From contig OZ035998.1 in assembly GCA_964035015.1 (NCBI GenBank), positions 17,725,760-17,789,759 of the forward strand: a stretch of 64,000 nucleotides of DNA, written 5' to 3'. The position numbers and the translations under genes were made by a program. The notes below the pieces were generated by a model. The model saw only the letters and a program-made list of their open reading frames with translations, ran no database searches and was not told where the DNA came from. This document shows, in pieces, positions 42,320 to 55,350 of the stretch. Position 1 is the stretch's first letter. The number at the start of each line of letters is the position of its first letter. This stretch comes from Corallium rubrum. Lineage: Eukaryota > Cnidaria > Anthozoa > Scleralcyonacea > Coralliidae.

Positions 42320-43645
42320 TTATTCTGTCTGTCTTCCGAGTTCTGTTTTTGATTTTATTACTTGGGCTACCCTGTGGTAGGCCGAGTCTAGGTTTCCGCT
42401 CTTCTTTTTTCTCCTTTTTTGGGGGGTCACGATTTTGCATTTTTGCACTTTTTACTTCCGCTATTATTCAAGCTTCCGGTGAGTTGTTAGCTGTGTGACT
42501 GAGTGTTGTAAGTTCCTTGCTCCTTTCGCTTTTGGGGTTGGACAAAAAGTTGAACAGCTTCGCCTTTTGATCAAAGTCATGTTCTTGCACGTTGTTGGTA
42601 GATTTGGAAAGTGACTGGTTGACTTTGTAGTTTAACAGTGATCAAATGTGGCTGACAGCTATCTTGATCGTAAATATGTCACCAGTGTGAAGTATGCACC
42701 ACATTCAGCCTTCGATGCAGGTTCGGAAGACCCTGGCAAAGGCTGGTCACGCGATCCCGAGAATTTTGGAAGATTTTTATGAGTGGCTCACACTGTACCA
42801 AGGGGGTAGGTACAGTCACTGATAAACAGAGTAGTTTGCTTGCATATATATGTAACACTATTGGCGAACTATTTAAGCAACCAAGAATAACCGAACGCGT
42901 ACAAATAACAAGACACTGTCTTAATAAATTTATCAAGTCCATTAATGTTATGACCATCTTTAGTGAGTAGCGTCTATACTACAACAAATTATACTGACGC
43001 AAGCAACAAGTGTTTACTTGTTTCTGGACTTTATGAATCAAATTTATAAGGCATCAGTCTTCAGTACTGATCTATAATGGTCGTCGATCATGTTTGATTA
43101 TCTACATTGAAGTACAACCTCAAGAAGAACAGCAGATTCGAATATGCCGTTTGAATATCAATCGACAAAATACAAAAGCAATAGGTGAATTTCAGGGATT
43201 GCGCGCGCATCATTTTGCAAAGGAATTGACGGGCTCTTGGCGGGCTCCCCACAAAGTAAGCAATGGCAAAAAGACTTGCTCGTAAGCGAAACTCGATAGC
43301 GCGCAATCTCATAGCGAGCCAATAGAAGCAGAATAACAGTGTTAAACATCCAGAAACTGTATCTATACTTTGTTGATTTTAAACAATATGTTTACTTTGA
43401 GTGGAGTTTGCCAGTTTTTTTGAAAAATGATGCGCGCGCAACACACTGAAACTCGCCTATTAAATTTTCACAAATCCCAAACGTGTGCAGAAGAAAGATA
43501 AAAGCGCTATACTGGACACTAAGTGAATTTCAACAATCAACAGCATTCGAATATTGTATATGTAGCAGTCAGTACCTGTACTCCAGTAGTTCTATTGAAA
43601 GCGAGTTTCCGTTTCGTCGCATCCGGCTTTATTCTGACGAGTGAC
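42320..43645. other. Intron, no gene recognised
   Basis: No exon with splice sites and a domain was found. GCGCGC words near 43200 and 43434 are unremarkable. Confidence 0.45.
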
Positions 43646-44988
43646 AGGGGCGGATCTAGAGGGGTGCGAGCGTGGCTTGAGCCACGGTCAGATTTTCCTA
43701 ATTATTCCAAATTAAATAATATAATTGATATTTCAAAAATAAAAAACTATCAATAACAAAAGGATAGTTGACGTAAGAACGACATTAGCCACCGTAAAAA
43801 TACTAAACCGATTGTCAAAATAGCAGCGGATTTTCGCATCTTTGACAATCAGTTGCACCGCAATCGGTCTCCAGGTAGTTAGAAGTCCGAGAATGTGGCG
43901 AGAGCGGCCGAAAAAGTTACCGAACGTGCTACGAATTCTCTGAAGAAATTGGAGAACACTTCTGTTAAATTCAGCCACGGTCAGCGGAGCGATCTGCTAA
44001 ATTCAGCCACGGTCAGCGGACTATTAAGGGGTGCAAACCAATCAGGGAGCCTGAATAGTTTGGCTGAATTTGGCGGGAGCCACGGTCAGTCACCCTTGCC
44101 ATATCTTGTTACAATTTTTATTGCGAAATAATGCAATCAAATCTAGTCGGCTCCGGTCGGTGGTGCACGTCGGTCAGTCTGTCTTCACCGAGTTCTTTAG
44201 AGTGATATTAAAGAATGGCTGCGCGTATGGAGGGACAATGATTGTGCCTGTGACAGATAGTCGAAATACTAGATGATAAGTTCAGAAGAAAATTAAGGAA
44301 GAGATGTTGGTTAGTTTGGTGACCTTTGGTTTCTTTATTTATAGTTCAGACGCTAGTTATTAATACTGTAGGACTGTGTGGTGTTTATACTAAACTATAT
44401 AAATCTTTAAAGCATTGATCAAATTGAAGAACAAACATGAGATCAAACCGAGAGCCGCGACCTCTCTCTCTCATTACATTGTTTATAATTCTCATCGACT
44501 GAAACACAGCATTTCTATCATGGTTCAACTTTGAAATATTAGACAGATTTAGCAAACAGGACGTGGACGTCAAGAGGACGTCACTTGACCGGTGAAGACT
44601 GGGTCGAGGACGCCGTCGTGTTGTGAATAAAATCAGATTTAGCAAAATATCTGGGACGCTAGACAACGTTGTTTTTTGTTCTAGAACACTCTTTATCTAA
44701 TAATCCATGGACTATGTAGAAAGAAGCTTTGTAGATGTTTTTCTGCCATTGATTTGCCCAGTATTACATGTAAGACAAATTTTCTAACGCAGATATCAGT
44801 AGGAGAGATAATTGTCAGGTCGCTACTATTTTGAGTGTGTCTGTATTAATTCAGATGTTCTCGAAATATCATTTACCACATTATCGACAGAACTTCTCTT
44901 TTGTCCATTAGCTTAGTGTGATTATTACTTATGTTTTTATTTAAATAAATCCACGATTTCTATTTTCTGCTGTCGTCATGTTGTCGTG

Positions 44989-46098
44989 ATGCTTTTTTTT
45001 GTTTACCTGTGGTTGAAATTTATGGCGCGGTGTGGTTTGCAATCTGTTCGTGATGCTTTAACCCTTGCCTATGCTGAAAACTATATCAGTGATGCTGAGT
45101 TTGTGTTGCTGTATGAGTACAACCGTTCAAAACCCGTTTTTCCTTACTGGAAATTCAATGCTTTTAATTTGGAGACTTGGGATGACGAGGAGTGTCGGAC
45201 AGAGCTACGGTTTGGCAAACATGATCTCCCATTATTGATGCAGTGTTTGCAAATTCCTGAAAAAATTGTCTGCCAACAACGAACAACCTGTAGTGGAATG
45301 GAAGGGTTGTGTATTCTCTTGAAAAGACTGGCATACCCTTGTAGATACACTGACATGGCAACTCGATTTGGAAGGAACCCAACCGAAATGTGCCTTATCT
45401 ACAATACAGTACTGGATAATATCTATGATATTCACCACCATCGCCTTGAAAGCTGGGACCAACCATTTCTTTTGCCAGAACAACTCCACAGCTATGCCCT
45501 TGCCATTCACAACCGTGGTGCCCCTCTTCAGAATTGCTTTGGATTTGTGGATGGTACAGTACGTCCAATTCCTAAACCAAAATACAACCAAAGAGTGATG
45601 TATAATGGTCATAAGCGAGTCCATTCCATAAAGTTTCAAAGCATTGTTGTACCAAATGGTCTTATTGTGAATCTTGCTGGTCCATTTGAAGGCAAGCGAC
45701 ATGACAGCACTATGCTGTACGAGTCTGGTGTGCTGCCTAACCTGAGACGTGTTGCTTTTTACAACAACCAGCCACTTTGTTTATATGGTGACCCAGCATA
45801 CCCTTTGGGAGTCCACCTTCAAGGACCCTTTAAAGAAAGACAACGTACCCCCGAAATGCAAGCTTACAACAAAGCTATGAGTGAAGTACGAGTTTCAGTG
45901 GAATGGATGTTTGGAAACATCACAAAGTATTTTAGTTTTGTTGATTTTAAAAGGCAAATGAAAGTGAACTTGAGTCCTGTTGGTAAGATGTATTTTGTTT
46001 CTGCATTACTTGAGAATGCCCACACCTGCCTTTATGGAAACATTGTTTCACAAGCATTTCAGCTTGAACCACCTTCACTACAGCAATATTTCTGGTAA
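44989..46098 (+). CDS. PIF/Harbinger transposase (DDE_Tnp_4 type)
   Basis: About 370 residues. The start is either the ATG at 44989 or, more plausibly, the one at 45022 (MARCGLQSVRD). A helix-turn-helix-like region (LAYPCRYTDMATRFGRNPTEM) is followed by an RNase H-fold nuclease. The catalytic triad is visible as the Asp in GFVDGTVRPI, the Asp in YGDPAYPLG and the Glu in VEWMFGNI. Family knowledge: this enzyme cuts the element at its inverted repeats and needs the Myb-like partner for nuclear import and DNA binding. No stop or frameshift interrupts the frame. It lies about 450 bp inside the left terminal repeat. Confidence 0.92.
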   Translation: MLFFVYLWLKFMARCGLQSVRDALTLAYAENYISDAEFVLLYEYNRSKPVFPYWKFNAFNLETWDDEECRTELRFGKHDLPLLMQCLQIPEKIVCQQRTTCSGMEGLCILLKRLAYPCRYTDMATRFGRNPTEMCLIYNTVLDNIYDIHHHRLESWDQPFLLPEQLHSYALAIHNRGAPLQNCFGFVDGTVRPIPKPKYNQRVMYNGHKRVHSIKFQSIVVPNGLIVNLAGPFEGKRHDSTMLYESGVLPNLRRVAFYNNQPLCLYGDPAYPLGVHLQGPFKERQRTPEMQAYNKAMSEVRVSVEWMFGNITKYFSFVDFKRQMKVNLSPVGKMYFVSALLENAHTCLYGNIVSQAFQLEPPSLQQYFW

Positions 46099-46416
46099 TT
46101 AATTATGCACTTCTTTCTTATTTTGTATTCTTAATTATTACAAAACTGTTAATTTAATTGCAATGTTGAACATATTGTTTTGAACATTAGAAGACAAAAA
46201 TGTAATAATTTATTAAGATGATAATTAACATTCAATTAACATTTCTTATAGTAAGTAACAATTTATATTTAATTAACAATTTATATTCAATTAACATTTT
46301 TTATAATAATTAAAATTTATAAGCAAATTAACATGTTATAATAATAATTTGTATTATAATATGAATATAGATATATAATTTACATACATAATCAACAATT
46401 ATACCATGAGCTTAAG

Positions 46417-46468
<52 letters not shown>
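46417..46468. repeat. (AT)n microsatellite inside Harbinger
   Basis: A roughly 50-bp AT run between the two convergent genes. Confidence 0.95.
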
Positions 46469-46470
<2 letters not shown>

Positions 46471-47124
46471 TATTGGATGTTTTGGTGTGTAGTATCGCTG
46501 TATATTTTTATGAGTTGTGCTTTATTTTGATGAGCCCACAGGGTGAGTCAAAATACAAATAACAAGTAAAAATGTACAGCGATGCTACACTCCAAAACAT
46601 CTTATAAGAGATTTATTATACAACTGCTCTGATCTACAAATTTTTATGGAAAAAGAAAACTATAAAAAGGCCAGAGAAGTAGTGTGACTTGTACCAAGAC
46701 AAAATAATAAGCATACATGAAGTAGTCTCCTGTGTGATAAATTTGTTTGGCTCCAAATATCGCTGTATATTTGCACTCATTTTTAGCGTTATTTGGACAG
46801 TTTTTAATGCAGTTGTATAATAAGACTTCATATCCAGCCTAGTGGCAAATAGTATAATTGTTTTTATGTAGACAACCACTATAATTACATAATTTAAATG
46901 AAATTATTTTTTGCATTCACTTTACCAAATCCACCCAGTATTGAAGCTGCCTAATATAATAGAACATGCTATGTAATCGAGTGAAATGCCCAATATTACT
47001 TATAATATAATCATGATTTTTTTTCTCTCATTACATTGACTTCATATATAGTGGTTGTCAGTATGTCTGTGTTTATATATCTATATCAAAAATTTATACA
47101 GTGTCACCTGATGTAACAAAACAT

Positions 47125-47916
47125 TTAATCTTTTTCTTTAATTATATTGGCAAGCAATTGTGTTTGCTGCTGTTGTTGTTGCATAAATGTCATCATTTGC
47201 TGCTGCAACATGGCAAATTGTTGCTGCTGCTGTTGTTGTTGCTGTTGTTGCTGCTGCATCTGGTGCTGTAAATACTGCTCCGACAGCTTCATTTGTGTAG
47301 AGCATTGCTGTTGGGTTGTACGAACCAGCTCCATAAATTCCATTTTCTGGGTATTCTGGGCTTCTCTCTCTTCCTTCTTTTCCTTTCTTTCCTGTTCCTT
47401 TGCTTCTTTGTCTAATTCAATCTTTTCATTCAACCATGTAAACATATCTCCTGATCTCCTTCTCTTTTTTACTTGTTCTTGACTCTCATCACTTCCAGTT
47501 GTTCTCTTTTTTGTCTCACTAAACCTCTCCATTGCCCTCTGTCTCATGTCTTTTGCTTGTGCCTTTTCTTTTTCATTCTTCTGTTTCTTCAATATATCTT
47601 CGTTTTCCATCATCAGGTCAGTCTCTTCACCAATTTCTATTAATTCCTCCAGTAAGCTTTCTCTCTCTGTCAATTCTTGGCCACCTTCACCTGTTGCTCT
47701 CTTTTCTTGGGCCATCTTTGCCTTGTATTTTTTTGACAATGTACCAAAGTGATCCCTGGCAGAACGAGCAGTTATCTCAAAACCTTGAGTGTTTAAATTA
47801 TCTGCCACTTTTTGCCATCTTGCCCCTCGTTCCCTTGATTTTTGCTTGTGATTTAAAACACCCTCTACAGTCACTTCTTTTAGTAAAGTAAGGTCCTTCT
47901 CATCAGACCACACCAT
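47125..47916 (-). CDS. Harbinger Myb/SANT-like accessory protein
   Basis: 263 residues from the ATG at 47916. The N-terminal 80 residues fit a Myb/SANT-like DNA-binding domain with WSDEKDLTLLKEV, GARWQKVADNL and ARSARDHFGTL. A long charged helix with several basic clusters (KKRRR near residue 150) follows, then a glutamine-rich tail containing uninterrupted Q runs. In known Harbinger systems this protein binds the element ends and brings the transposase to the nucleus. Poly-Cys frames on the opposite strand are shadows of the Q tract. Confidence 0.88.
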   Translation of the reverse strand: MVWSDEKDLTLLKEVTVEGVLNHKQKSRERGARWQKVADNLNTQGFEITARSARDHFGTLSKKYKAKMAQEKRATGEGGQELTERESLLEELIEIGEETDLMMENEDILKKQKNEKEKAQAKDMRQRAMERFSETKKRTTGSDESQEQVKKRRRSGDMFTWLNEKIELDKEAKEQERKEKKEEREAQNTQKMEFMELVRTTQQQCSTQMKLSEQYLQHQMQQQQQQQQQQQQQFAMLQQQMMTFMQQQQQQTQLLANIIKEKD

Positions 47917-49010
47917 AACTGATCTAAATTAAAACATATTAAACATAAGATTTAATACTGTATTGAACAGGTATATCATTGCTATCATATTTATTTTAAT
48001 AATATAATGTATATAATACTTTTTCTTTAAGTTGTCCTCGTTCACTTCCATTTAGCGATAGTATATAAAGCTATATAAAGAACAAATAAATGAACAAAAT
48101 TTAATTTATTGTGGGTGGGGAATTATATGTTTATTTAAACAAAATAAACAGTGTTTATGAAAAATATATACGAAGATGGCAAATATTTGTAAACTAGACG
48201 AAGGAAAAACACTGCATTAAAAGTGTAAGCCTATTAAAATTGAGCATAAGAAAACAATTTAATTTAATTTAAGAAATAAAACAAAGAATGGATACAATAG
48301 TCTTCGGCGGATAATTTGTGTTTTGTTATGAATCATTCATGACACAGAGCCAGAGGAACTATTTAATACGAGTTTACACATACGTACTAAGTTCATAAAT
48401 AAAACAAAGTTATACAGAACTACTACTTCTAATAAATGTTTTATTTGTACTTACCTTTTACATAGGAAAACAAACCAAAACAACTCGCGTCGTAGACAGG
48501 ACGTGAAATCTCACAATTCACGTCCTAAAAATCGCTGAGACGACGTCGTCTTTAGCGCCGGAAGTGAAATTGACTAAAATCCACGCCAGCTCACGTCCTC
48601 TTGACGTCCACGTCCTGTTTGCTAAATCTGTCTATTATCTGCAAGACTCAGAGACTTGTCAGTCGCGGGATTTAACACTCTCTTATTCGTTTTACAGACT
48701 GTACAGAGCGACGATATTTCGAATCTATTTACTAACTCAGTTTACATCTTCTCTCATCAACTCCATTGTTGTTATTCTCGCTTTATCGAGGGAAAGACAG
48801 TATAAAACGTAAAGGGACTCCATTTCCTGATCTGGAGTTCTAAACAGTGATCTGACAAATGCTAGCTGATACCTATAAATTGTTAATATTCATATTACAC
48901 TAGCAGAGTTGCTTTGATTATTCTTGTTTCAAGTAGAAATTGGCTGGCATTCGACAGAATACTCAATAGAATTCTAACTAATGGCCAAAGGATACCACAA
49001 AACTCGTTAA

Positions 49011-50483
49011 AGGATGAGTGTCCACCTAATGCTTTGCGCGCTCACAATGCAATGAGATCAGTGAATGAGAGTGCACGCGATCACTTTGGTCATGTACGCT
49101 CGCGGCCATTTTTCGGGCCACGAAATTCAACAAGTGAAGCAATCCCTCGATATTTGAGCAATACTTGCAGTAAATTACTCAATTTATGTTTTTCGTGAGA
49201 GCAAAGATGATTTAGTAAGTAGTTATTGTCATATTTTTGATAATATTTGATTACACTCAGAGGGCCGTGGAGTTGTATATCGAGACAAGTATTCGTCGAT
49301 CGGCGTTTCTTACAAAACCAAACGAAGGCCAGACAGGAGAGATCATAACTAAATTAGATGCTACTAGAATAGCTAGACTCAAAGTTTTGTCATTTCAATA
49401 AGATTGCTGTTAGTTGTTTACAAGTGTTTACCTGTTGGATTGCATCTCCGATCAGGATTTGTTTTCATTAGGCGCTCTTGTCCTCGGCATATGTTTCTCA
49501 TTGTTTGGTTCTCAGCCGATGACATTATAAGCTTCCGAAAGTCGTTTGAATCGATTCGTAGCGATGTCTGACTCAGAATTTGTCGAAAATAATTATAAAC
49601 GACACTCCACAAATCTGCCAGCGTGTTCTATTCACAACGGCTTTGATTACAACGACCTTTCAAGTACATATATATTATTTCGCACTTTACAGACTGTGCA
49701 TATAAACACTTCTGTATGCTGTATACACGCTCCACGTTTCTGACGTATTTCTGCATGTCTGTTTGCTCATAGAATATAGGGAATAAAAGATTAAAAGGAT
49801 CTTATAGGCTTTGCTAGGAAACTACGTGTCGAAGAGAAATATATTACTTTTGACGCTCCGCGTGAAATTAATTGGCAATGATTTGTCTTTGTCTGAGAAC
49901 TCAAAAATATTTGGATGGTCTTCACTCTTGTGTTACTCTAGCCTATTCGAAGGGAAAGGAGCCTACAACTACAAACAAAACACTGCGATTAATTGCAATA
50001 TTGCATTTGAAAATTAAACGCCAGAGAACAAGAGCGCCGAATCAAAACAAATCCTAATCGGAGATGCAATGCAACAGGTAAACCACTTGTAAACAACTAA
50101 CAGCAGTACGAATTATGCGTCTTATTGAAATGACAAAACTTTGAGTCTAACTAGCTCTTATTAATGGCATCTAATTTAGTGTCTACGTTTAGTTATGATC
50201 TCTTGTTTGGCCTTCGTTTGGTTTTGTAAGAAACGCCGATTGACGAATACTTGTCTCGAAATACAACTCCACGACCCTGTGAGTGTAATCAAATATTATC
50301 AAAAATATGACAATAACTACTTACTAAATCATCTTTGCTCTCACGAAAAACATAAATTGAGTAATTTCCTGCAAGGATTGCTCAGATATCGAGGGATTGC
50401 TTCACTTGTTGAATTTCGTGGCCCGAAAAATGGCCGCGAAGGTGCACTGTGAGCGCGCAAAGCATTAGGTGGACACTCATCCT
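49011..50483. mobile_element. TTAA-flanked foldback element
   Basis: 1473 bp. Arms of about 430 bp begin AGGATGAGTGTCCACCTAA and end in the inverse. TTAA lies on each side (49007-49010 and 50484-50487). The shorter hAT copy at 61555-63089 has the uninterrupted site (AACTCGTTAAACATACATT on the complement), proving insertion. TTAA duplication suggests piggyBac or Kolobok mobilisation. The middle (about 49440-50040) holds no recognisable gene. Confidence 0.88.
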
Positions 50484-50944
50484 TTAAACATACATTACGA
50501 TTCATGTTGGATCAATTACTCCTAAACATTTTATTGAATAATTAGAAGATCTTGGCTTGAAATTAAAGAGAAAAGAAAAATTTTGATTTGAGTAAAATTT
50601 ATACAAAGATCTCGGTGAAAAACATGTATAAAACGATCCTACAATATGACTCTAGATCACTCTCAAAATGCAGGAAATGCGTTTTCGGAGACTCTAATTT
50701 CAAAATTTTCCGGGGTGGCATGCCCCCGGACCCCCCTAGATTGTGAGCCACGGTCAGATTTTAGGCTAGATCCGCCCCTGAGTGACGGCAACAAATATAA
50801 AATATTAAGCAAATGTTGTAAATCAATGTGTGTGTTTTTGAAGTGCACATGACATAAAAATTGACCTCGGCTTTTTATTGTTGTTTTTGATAGAACATTT
50901 AAAATAATAAAAAATGGCTTTTACATGCCTTTCAGATCTTATCC

Positions 50945-52093
50945 CATTCTTGAGTTATCCCCGAACCCGGGCGTAGGGCCGAAGGCCCGGAGTCCTGTGA
51001 GGGTGCTAATCTCGAAACGCGTGGAGTCATTTTAAACGCGTGGACAAACGTGATATGCGAACGAATTTCTGTGATCTGAATATTATTTATTTGTATATAT
51101 GTGTGGACGGACCATGCGCGGTTAAGATTGTGGGGCACTGAGGACAATATAGTTCTTGACAAAAAGATTTGAACTGACAAGTGACAAATAAATATTAAAA
51201 GACTTGAGAAAGGAGTTTTTGGGAAACGTATATCACTTTTGAAAGAACAGGAACAAATCAACGTCTACGTATAAAGCAAAACAAGTCTTGAGTAGAAGGA
51301 AACCCGTCAAACCGAAACTCGAAAGGAGGAGAAAGCAAGAGTGAAACTTGAAAACCGATTAAGAAATAAAGGCCAGCGGAAACGGTTTTAGTTTACGGTA
51401 AAAATATAGAGCAGCCGCTCTCAGTAATCACGGACATTAGTAGGAAAACTGTTCGAGTTTCCCACTTTCCTTATGTATATCCTATCACTGTTAATTTTGT
51501 TTTCTCTTTTGTGTGTCCTTAAAGTATTTTAAACTTATCCATTGCATGTTAGTTTGCTTGCCTGTTGTATTTTTTATCTATGGCTGCGTTATCTTTTTTC
51601 AAATAGTTTTCTTATTGTAAAACCACTTGTGACTAACGTAGCTTGTCCATAATTTGGCATAAAAATCTGAAAAGGAGCAATTTTTCTTCTGTAAAACGTA
51701 CAAATGCTGTTGAAATATTTATTAACATGTAGGTGAAAACAATTTCAGCACTTTGAAATGTCATAAATGAATATTACCGTGGCAGGCTGCCAGGTTTGAA
51801 AAATGTTTTCAGATGCTGTAGTGATGTTTTTTGTAAACATGGAAAGAAAGAAGTGTAAAATATAACCCTAATATTTTGACAAATTTTCCCCGCCTGCCTC
51901 GGTAGCCTGGTGGTTAACACAGTCGGCTTGCACGGTAACATGGTCGAGTTCGAATTCTGGAGGCGACTTCCAATTTTCTTTATCTCAATATTTTTCACGA
52001 AATATCATCCTTAAATTTTTCTTTGTTCCTCGTTACCTTTTTCTTCAAAAAAATAGAGTTATTAAAACTGCAATTTTTTTATTTCAAATATTC
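50945..52093. repeat. Dispersed repeat, copy B (inverted to copy A)
   Basis: Reverse-complement relative of 1-1335. A tRNA-like segment lies near 51895-51963 with CTCGGTAGCCTGGTGGTTAA (A-box-like) and GAGTTCGAATTC (B-box-like), which suggests pol III origin for one end. Confidence 0.65.
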
Positions 52094-52734
52094 TACTATT
52101 CACAGGAGTGGCTATTTCCAGGCCCCCAATAAAAAAGAGCGCAAATGTTTCTAATCAGCTGAGGGCATATCAGGAGGCATTTACAAAAATTCATGCCAAA
52201 GCGAGCGAGGGGTTATTGAGTCCATGTATTTCTAGTGTACTACTGAATTTCGGCTATGACGTCATTAGTTGCATGCATAGCATAAAATAGAAAATCAACT
52301 ATATCTTCTCATTAGTTTAACTGAACTGGCTCAAACTACTCAGAAGCAGGGGTGGATCCAGGAATTTTTCTGAGTACGTCAAACCCGGAAATATTATTTC
52401 TAGGGGGGTCCGGGGGCATGCCCCCCCGGAAATTTTTTAAAATTTGGTTCCCTGAAATGGCATTTCCTGCATTCTGACAAGACTATTTAGAAAAATCTTA
52501 CAGTTTTAACTTGTGTTTTTTATACAACGTTTTATGATTTTTTAAGGACTTGGCTTTTGTATTTTTTTTATCATTATTGGAGACAACATTTTAGGACTGT
52601 TTTGCTCCATATCAGAGCTCATCAGCATGCCTACGAATCACTATTGTACAGTGAATTCGACATGGACAGCCAAGGCTCCAAAATATTTTGTAAGGTCAAT
52701 CGCAGCCACTTGCTGCAATCCCTTAGCTGCCAAG

Positions 52735-53015
52735 CTGTCTGGTTTTGAGGCACCAGATACTCGCCTTAACACATACCTCTATCCAGCCAGACACTGTCTG
52801 ATTAGAAGAAGCAATATGAATAGACCATATGCGACATTTCATGGGCATCCTAGTCATCTTAATTCTTAACTACCTAATATTTACCCCTTCTTTACTCTGA
52901 GTTGTCTGGTTTTGAGGCACCAGATACTCACCTTAATACCTCTATCCAGCCAAACACTGTCTGATTAGAAGAAGTTTTAGTATCAATAGACCACATGGGA
53001 CATTTCATGGACATA
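52735..53015. repeat. Tandem duplication inside hAT element B
   Basis: A unit starting CTGGTTTTGAGGCACCAGAT is present twice about 170 bp apart, with small deletions in the second copy. Confidence 0.75.
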
Positions 53016-53101
53016 GAGAAGCTCATCTCTCTACATCATCCCAAGTCATACTCATACTAACTAGTAACTACCAAGTATTTTTTTTCTCTTTTCCTCCCCA
53101 G

Positions 53102-53102
<1 letters not shown>

Positions 53103-53167
<65 letters not shown>
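53103..53167. repeat. (AT)n microsatellite
   Basis: About 65 bp of pure AT dinucleotide. Confidence 0.97.
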
Positions 53168-53169
<2 letters not shown>

Positions 53170-54300
53170 TTTATTTCATCCTAATATAGATAGTACAAAT
53201 AGATATGAAAGAAGAAAATAATAATTTACAGTGATGGGGAATCTACAAGAAAGCAAAATTTGCTTGTTTGGTGTAGATGCCTTTTATTGAAAATAGAACT
53301 AGTATATACATTAATAATTAACAAACTATGGACAATACAGTATATACCCCCTCAAGCCCACTACATGACATCTACGTTATCGATGTTCCATAATCAGCCC
53401 AAGAAGGTATTTACTGTCATATTAAGTAACTTAATAATGTAACATTGTTGGTATAGCCTAGAAAATTGCTACTTCACATATATTGTATATATAATGATGA
53501 TGATGAAATAGTATATAAACCTAATTTCTGCCTTTTTTTAATAAATTAATGTTTACCTTTTTTTAAATTTACATTCTGTTGCTATTGATCTAAAATTGTT
53601 CCAAACTTTCGGCTACAGTAGCTAAGATGATTTAATTATAATATTCAGTGATGGATTACTTATATTTGTAACACATCTCATTATCTTAATAATTATATGA
53701 TGAATTTATTGAATTATTCATAAATATACTTGAGAGCTCTACATATCCCATCTAATTTAAATAATTTACGCTTTTTATGGTTGCACAAGTCTGAGGAACT
53801 AAAGATAAGATAGTATCCACTCACCTTAAAGCAATACAACGTTTCTTAACTTTCTTTCAAGAAACAGCTTTAGCATACTGAGGAATATATGCCTGCGTCG
53901 ATATCCCGATCACCCGATGTAATGGCTTGCCAATCTGCGCCGAAAACTCTTGACCCACGAGGAATCCACACGATTGGAGTTTCTTTGTCAAATCGCAACA
54001 GATCGTCTTCGACAATTCATCGTTTTCATTCTGTGTCTCTTAGAACGCCATAATCGAACTCAAGCAGAAGATTGACTGCCGGCTCAGGCAGCTTAGTTAT
54101 GCCGTAGTCTTGCACTCTTGCCGTAGTCCGTAGTCCGTGTACGTCGAAATATCCTTTGCTAGCCAATCAAAAGCCAAGAACGTCAAAATATTTTACTTCC
54201 GACGTAGTCCCACTACTTCCGCCGTATCTCTATTGTCTTTGTCCAATCAGTGCGAATCAGTGCGTTTTATAAAATAACATGTATGCTACGCAAGCGCTGA
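53168..54300. other. Interior of hAT element B, no gene recognised
   Basis: No domain-bearing frame. Repeated CGTAGTC and GCCGTAGT words near 54100-54235 form a short degenerate cluster. Confidence 0.45.
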
Positions 54301-55350
54301 TTGGTCAATACCCATGTTTGGATCAGGCTATCCAAACACGGAAATTTGCAAGCAATTTTGAGCGACGCCTTTTATAGACTTTAATCTAATTTTTTTAGTA
54401 CTGCATGACACAAATAAAATAGCATTGTAATTACTAAAATAGTATTGGTAACTACAGGTATGTGCATAAGGGCTTCAACAGGGAAAAGTTTTAAATAAGC
54501 GACGGCGAAGAACTAAATGTCGAATTACAAGCAAACAAATAATTTCCTGAACGAATCTTAAAGTTAAAAAAACCCACCGTCTTCGAGTCTTTTTCAGGCA
54601 GTAAAAAACAACAACACTATGTTTATATACTGTGAGAGAACTATAACCAAGCATGGAATTGTTTTGCGGCCCTGTTGTGTTCAAGAGCCAAGCTGAACTT
54701 GCTAAAATATACGGTAGTTCGTACTTTAATATGGTAAACAATACAACGTGATTTGGAAAGTACACGTTTTGAAAACGATCTTAAAACAGAATAACATGCT
54801 GTACAAATACCTTTCATTTCCTTGGCTGATGAACTCACTTGGTAAAAGAAAAAGACTTTGTCGATATGAAGTAAAATACCAAAGAGCTCTCGACATAAAA
54901 TCCAAATCTGGCGATGAAAATATTTTTCGGAAGCTTCACTTTCAGCGGCTTTTTACGGCCAAGAATATTTTTCTTGTATTTGCTCTAAAACCACGAGGCC
55001 GACGCTGAGGCGGTTGATTCTAGCAATGTTTAAGCGTTTTCCTAATAATATTCGCTGTTTTCGATGGCCAGAGTTCACTTCTTTATTGACATTCCCATCT
55101 TTAATGTTGAATTTGTCGGCAAAATAATTTTCGGATTACTTTCTTTCTCGTTTCGCTCGCCCTGCAGCTCGTCACCAAGACGTTACAAGGCGAAATGTGA
55201 TTGGTTGTTTATGCGTCTGGGGGAAAATAGGCGAAACGTGATTGGTAGTTGATGAATTTCGGGAGAATATGTATTCCTATCACTATTTTTTTTCACAAAA
55301 TCTGTTATTTTATTGTCGGTCATTTTATAAAAGAAATACCTAATGGGTTT

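Larger units (their letters stand above)
44541..48633. mobile_element. PIF/Harbinger DNA transposon, two genes, complete
   Basis: Terminal inverted repeats of about 40 bp begin AGACAGATTTAGCAAACAGG on both ends, flanked by ATT (44538-44540 and 48634-48636). It contains a transposase gene on the plus strand and a Myb-like gene on the minus strand in convergent order, the standard two-gene content of the superfamily. Both frames are open and the inverted repeats are near perfect, so it may be young and possibly active. Confidence 0.9.
43646..50779. mobile_element. hAT-like non-autonomous element A, enlarged by nested insertions
   Basis: Termini AGGGGCGGATCTAG and CTAGATCCGCCCCT are inverted repeats, and GAGTGAC flanks both sides (43639-43645 and 50780-50786). 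Subterminal GCCACGGTCAGATTTT is also inverted at the two ends. Without the Harbinger (44541-48633) and the TTAA foldback (49011-50483) the element would be about 1.6 kb, matching the 1535-bp copy at 61555-63089. No hAT transposase is visible. The 7-bp duplication is one base short of the usual hAT 8 bp. Confidence 0.82.

Noticed and set aside
45232..45702. 156-residue minus-strand frame
   Set aside because: Antisense to the Harbinger transposase, with no recognisable domain.
47147..47482. Poly-Cys plus-strand frame
   Set aside because: Antisense shadow of the glutamine-rich tail of the Harbinger Myb-like protein.
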